Below are positions 61,119 to 64,000 of a DNA stretch of 64,000 nucleotides, piece by piece. The translations under genes were made by a program, and so were the position numbers. Position 1 is the first letter of the stretch. Every line of letters begins with the position of its first letter. Below the pieces are notes generated by a model. It saw only the letters and a program-made list of their open reading frames with translations, did not search any database and was not told where the DNA came from. Source of the DNA: JBARDN01 sp963755705. GTDB lineage: Bacteria > Desulfobacterota > Binatia > Binatales > Binataceae. The DNA lies in assembly GCA_963755705.1 (NCBI GenBank), contig CAVWKW010000003.1, positions 372,001 to 436,000 on the forward strand. The letters run 5' to 3'.

Positions 61119-61500
61119 AGCCCAGATACGTCGCGAGCCACCAGGTGTTGCCATAGGAGTCTTTCACGCCGGCGGCGCGTTCCTGGTAGGGCTTGTCCGC
61201 GGGCTCCGCGATGGAAGTCGCGCCGGCTTCGAGCGCGCGCCTGTACGCCGCGTCCACGTCTTCGACATAGACGTAGATCGAGGCGCGGGTGCCGCCGGGA
61301 TGAGGCGGGTCGCCGGCTTCGATCACGATTATCGAGTCGCCAATTCTGGCTTCGATATGAAAACCGTTACCGACCGGCAGACGTTCGAGCTCCTGTGCGC
61401 CGAAGGCATGCTTAACCAATTCAGGAACTTTGAGATCGCCGTACAGATACGGGCGGACGCTGCCGATTCCGTGGCGGATATGTTTGTGTGCCGCGCTCAT
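61117..61500 (-). CDS. VOC superfamily (glyoxalase/PhnB-like) protein
   Basis: 127 residues, one vicinal-oxygen-chelate domain of two beta-alpha-beta-beta-beta modules. Family blocks: SVRPYLYGDLKVPELVKHAFGAQEL, IVIEAGDPPHPGGTRASIYVYVEDVDAAYRRALEAGAT and the end RAAGVKDSYGNTWWLATYLG. Metal-binding positions are not obvious and the PhnB-like branch includes non-enzymatic members. Function unknown. It is transcribed alone, between imuA and the polyprenyl synthase gene. Confidence 0.87.
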   Translation of the reverse strand: MSAAHKHIRHGIGSVRPYLYGDLKVPELVKHAFGAQELERLPVGNGFHIEARIGDSIIVIEAGDPPHPGGTRASIYVYVEDVDAAYRRALEAGATSIAEPADKPYQERAAGVKDSYGNTWWLATYLG

Positions 61501-61597
61501 CGAGATTCCTCCCGCCCGAGTCGATCACAATTGGATGCTTACTACGGATTAACCGTTGAGGCGCACTTTGGTTACGCCGTCAGCATGAACAGGGCGT

Positions 61598-62638
61598 TCA
61601 GACTTCGCGGTCGATCTGTTCGTCGATAATCGCGGCCAGGCTGTCGCGATAGGGCGACGGGCGCAGCTCGCGCAGGATATCGCGTGCGATCTTGACCTCG
61701 GCGGCGGCCATCGCGCGCGCCTCTGCGATCAAAGCCGGCTCGCGCAGGATCGCCAGTGCGCGCTCGAATGCCGGCCCGGTCATCTCGACGCCGTCCTGCA
61801 GCATCTGTTTGAGCTCGGGATTTCGCGCCGCCGCCAGCACCACCGGCAGCGAAGGAATCCCCTCGCGCAGATCGGAGCCGACCGGCTTGCCGATTTTTTC
61901 CTCCGGTCCCAGCACGTCGAGCAGATCGTCGATCATCTGGAAGGCGAGTCCCATCGCAAGTCCCAGGCGCGCCATCGCGTCGATACCGGCGGGACGCATC
62001 CCGGCCAGATCGGCGGCGACTTTTCCGCCCGCGTAGAACAGCGACGCGGTCTTGCGCGCGATCACTTGCCGATAATCGGCGACGCTGGCCGACGCGCTAT
62101 GCCGCAGCCGCCCCTCCATCACTTCGCCCTCGGTCAGCTCGATACAGGCCTGCGCTGCGGTGCGGACCAGGTGCTCCTCGAAGCGGCCGCAGATCTCGAA
62201 GGCGCGGCAGAACAGGTAGTCGCCGGCGATCAGAGTAGGTGCGAAGCCGTAGCGCGCGAGCGCCGACGGTTTGCCGCGCCGCAGACGGCCGCCGTCGATA
62301 ATGTCGTCGTGCAGGAGCGTGGCCGAATGAATCAGCTCGAGCGCGATCGCGGCGTCGATTGCGTCTTCGATCTTTTCTTCGGAGCCGCCGCATGCGCGGT
62401 ATACCAGCAAGATGAAAGTAGGGCGCAGCCGCTTGCCGCCGCCATCGACCAGGTAATGGCAAATCTCCGCGATCAGCGATTCGTTGGAATCGAGCAGGCG
62501 TGTGAGCTTGGCCTCGGCCGCCACCAGGTCGGCTTCGACGATGGCTCCTGGACTGGTTCCGGCGCGACGGACGGCGGCGGAATTGGACGCGGCCGCGTCG
62601 CGGCGGCTGGCAAGATCGATGGCCTTGGCTTTTTTCAC
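61598..62638 (-). CDS. Long-chain trans-polyprenyl diphosphate synthase
   Basis: 346 residues, class-I isoprenyl synthase. The first Asp-rich motif is LLHDDIIDGGRLRRG (DDxxD plus Arg-Arg), the second is QMIDDLLDVLG (DDxxD), with GGKRLRP at the N-terminal side. Small residues just before the first motif (ALELIHSATLLHDD) suit a long-chain product, such as the octaprenyl or nonaprenyl tail of quinones. The first 30 residues are basic and probably disordered. The GTG start follows the cofE stop by 2 bases, so it is in the F420 operon. A quinone-side-chain role is the likely one. Confidence 0.92.
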   Translation of the reverse strand: MKKAKAIDLASRRDAAASNSAAVRRAGTSPGAIVEADLVAAEAKLTRLLDSNESLIAEICHYLVDGGGKRLRPTFILLVYRACGGSEEKIEDAIDAAIALELIHSATLLHDDIIDGGRLRRGKPSALARYGFAPTLIAGDYLFCRAFEICGRFEEHLVRTAAQACIELTEGEVMEGRLRHSASASVADYRQVIARKTASLFYAGGKVAADLAGMRPAGIDAMARLGLAMGLAFQMIDDLLDVLGPEEKIGKPVGSDLREGIPSLPVVLAAARNPELKQMLQDGVEMTGPAFERALAILREPALIAEARAMAAAEVKIARDILRELRPSPYRDSLAAIIDEQIDREV

Positions 62639-62640
62639 GG

Positions 62641-63393
62641 TTAGCGGAATAGGTCGGCTTCGGCTGGTCGTATGAGTATTTTCGCACTGCCGTCAAAGGG
62701 TTGATAGGGGTAACCGCGCACCAGCACGGCCGGAATCGCGCCGGCTTTTTCCATCAGCAAGCCCGCGGCGCACGCCAGCTCGTCGGCAATCGCGACGACC
62801 GTGTGATGCAGCTCGCGGCCCGCGAGGTCGGTGGTGCCACGCAGGTCGAGCATCGCATTCATTCCCGCGATACCGAGGCAAATCTCGGTCAGCCCGTCGC
62901 GCCACGGACGGCCGAAAGTGTCGGTCACGAGCACCGCGAGATCGACGCCGTGGCGCGCGCGGATTCCGGCGCGGATTTTTCGCGCCGAGTCATCGGGATC
63001 GATCGGCAGCAGGATCGCGCTGTCGTTTTCGAGGCTGTTGGATTCGTCAACGCCCGCATTCGCGCAGATCCATCCGGGTCCGGTCTCGACGATAATCACG
63101 CCGCGATCGTTGCGCACGATCCGGTTGGTCTGGCGCAGGACCAGCTCGACGGCGCGCGGGTCTTTCTCCCACCTTGCGGCGACGGACTTGGCGAATTCAG
63201 ACGGCTCGATATCGCTCAGGTGGACCGTGCGGCCCTCTGACTTCGAAACGATCTTCTGGCATACGACGATGATATCGCCGGCCGCGGGCGCGAGCCCGGT
63301 ATGCTTGAGTCCCGCTCCGATCAGCGCGGCGAGATCGTCGCCGGCGTTGATCATCGGGATTCCTTCGATCGCGGTGAGTGTAATCGAACGCAT
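62641..63393 (-). CDS. cofE: Coenzyme F420-0:L-glutamate ligase CofE
   Basis: 250 residues, single-domain CofE (no FbiB-type nitroreductase extension). It adds gamma-linked glutamate to F420-0 using GTP. Family landmarks: IVVCQKIVSKSEGRTV, RNDRGVIIVETGPGWICANAGVDESN, LVTDTFGRPWRDGLTEICLGIAG with the metal-binding Asp, and the end DELACAAGLLMEKAGAIPAVLVRGYPY. AAGGA lies about 7 bases before the ATG. It follows cofD by 24 bases. Together they make F420 with a short polyglutamate tail. Confidence 0.95.
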   Translation of the reverse strand: MRSITLTAIEGIPMINAGDDLAALIGAGLKHTGLAPAAGDIIVVCQKIVSKSEGRTVHLSDIEPSEFAKSVAARWEKDPRAVELVLRQTNRIVRNDRGVIIVETGPGWICANAGVDESNSLENDSAILLPIDPDDSARKIRAGIRARHGVDLAVLVTDTFGRPWRDGLTEICLGIAGMNAMLDLRGTTDLAGRELHHTVVAIADELACAAGLLMEKAGAIPAVLVRGYPYQPFDGSAKILIRPAEADLFR

Positions 63394-63417
63394 CGGAGAA
63401 TCCTTCGATTGGATAAC

Positions 63418-64000
63418 CTACACGGGAAGCGCGCGCAGGACTATATCGGCCAGCCGCGCAGCCTTTGCGGGAGTGGTCATGATGGTATCGGTCACGACCG
63501 CGCGCATCCCGAGCTTTTCGATCTCGGGCGCAAGCGCGCGATCGACACTGTCGAGCACGAAAATCCCGGCGATATCCTTATAGAGCCGCGCGACTCCGAG
63601 CGCCGAGGCTTCGCTGCCGAGCCCGCGCAGCATCTTGTCGGCGGGTCCTTTGATCGTTTTGCCGCCGACGATCGGGCTGATAGCGGCGACGCGCGGACGG
63701 ATCCTCCGCAGCACTTCGCGCACGCCGCGCAGCGCGAAGATCGGGCCGAGCGACACGAAAGGATTCGACGGCGCCAGGATCACCGCGGCGGATTCGCGCA
63801 TCGCGCGGAGCGCGGCCGGCAGCGGACGCGCGGTATTCGCGCCGCGCAGCTCGATCTTCTCGACGATTCCGCGCGCGCGTCCGCGCACGAAGTATTGCTG
63901 AAATGCGAGCGGCTCGCGTCCGCGCAGTTTCACGAACGTGCGCACTGGATCGTCGCTCATCGGCAGAACCTGCGCGCGGACGCCCAGCGCGCGTGCGACT
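63418..64000 (-). CDS. cofD: 2-phospho-L-lactate transferase CofD, N-terminal part cut by window edge
   Basis: The minus-strand frame enters from the window edge and ends at 63418, showing about 194 C-terminal residues. CofD/FbiA joins the lactate-type phosphoester to the deazaflavin Fo to give F420-0 (or its dehydro form). Visible family parts are MSDDPVRTFVKLRG, FQQYFVRGR, ILAPSNPFVSLGPIFALRG and ISPIVGGKTIKGPADKML, then a C-terminal Rossmann-like piece IFVLDSVD. The internal ATG at 63960 is not the true start, since the frame is open and conserved upstream (RAQVLPMSDDP). First visible gene of the cofD-cofE-polyprenyl synthase run. Confidence 0.93.
   Translation of the reverse strand, partial: VARALGVRAQVLPMSDDPVRTFVKLRGREPLAFQQYFVRGRARGIVEKIELRGANTARPLPAALRAMRESAAVILAPSNPFVSLGPIFALRGVREVLRRIRPRVAAISPIVGGKTIKGPADKMLRGLGSEASALGVARLYKDIAGIFVLDSVDRALAPEIEKLGMRAVVTDTIMTTPAKAARLADIVLRALPV

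Overview
The window is 64 kb of GC-rich bacterial chromosome with few large gaps. A secretin, a Tad pilus assembly line, RND efflux pumps and several lipoproteins point to a Gram-negative (diderm) cell. Coenzyme F420 biosynthesis genes (cofD, cofE) and a luciferase-like F420-type oxidoreductase occur with an imuA-imuB-dnaE2 mutagenesis cassette and short-chain dehydrogenases. That mix fits an uncultured soil lineage such as Candidatus Binatota or a related deltaproteobacterial/Desulfobacterota-like group. The placement is inference from gene content; no 16S gene or universal marker is in the window.

Layout. 1-1.2 kb: 3'-truncated (window edge) Fis-type sigma-54 activator, then tRNA-Lys(UUU) and a tiny membrane protein. 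2-6.6 kb: AI-2E-type permease fused to a B12-binding-like domain, a CsoR/RcnR metal sensor with its CDF exporter, a membrane methyltransferase and a frameshifted DUF202 gene. 6.7-15.2 kb: TetR regulator divergent from an mdtABC-like tandem RND pump. 16.1-25 kb: lipoprotein, then a Tad/Flp pilus locus (flp, cpaB, cpaC, cpaE, cpaF, tadB, tadC, TPR). A good -24/-12 promoter lies before flp. 25-30.9 kb: peroxiredoxin, a second sigma-54 activator paralogous to the first and with its own -24/-12 site, XdhC/MobA-like maturation pair, and an ECF sigma/anti-sigma/CpxP-like trio. 30.9-47 kb: mixed housekeeping (acyltransferase, NlpC/P60-like protein, two alpha/beta hydrolases, thioredoxin, sirtuin, CDGSH protein, EamA, UppP, LysM lipoprotein, FAD reductase, GlyA, F420-type oxidoreductase), broken by two gene-free repeat-rich stretches of about 0.9 and 1.1 kb. 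47-54.5 kb: a catabolic-looking cluster with two different diiron-oxidase folds, an acyl-adenylating ligase, three SDRs and a PEP-mutase/ICL protein. 54.5-61 kb: imuA-imuB-dnaE2. 61-64 kb: VOC protein, polyprenyl synthase, cofE, cofD (cut by the window edge).

Most notable observation. All three genes of the imuA-imuB-dnaE2 cassette carry an in-frame copy of a GC-rich palindromic repeat (about 95, 117 and 133 codons), read in the same frame each time. The imuB and dnaE2 copies share a 146-bp core with only three differences. Related palindromes fill intergenic gaps elsewhere, and a different repeat family appears to have overwritten the 3' end of the NlpC/P60-like gene. This looks like a family of palindromic elements able to live inside genes, comparable in behaviour to the Rickettsia palindromic elements.

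Second theme. The two paralogous sigma-54 activators, each with a GAFTDA instead of a GAFTGA loop, and -24/-12 sites before flp and before the second activator suggest RpoN control of pilus synthesis.
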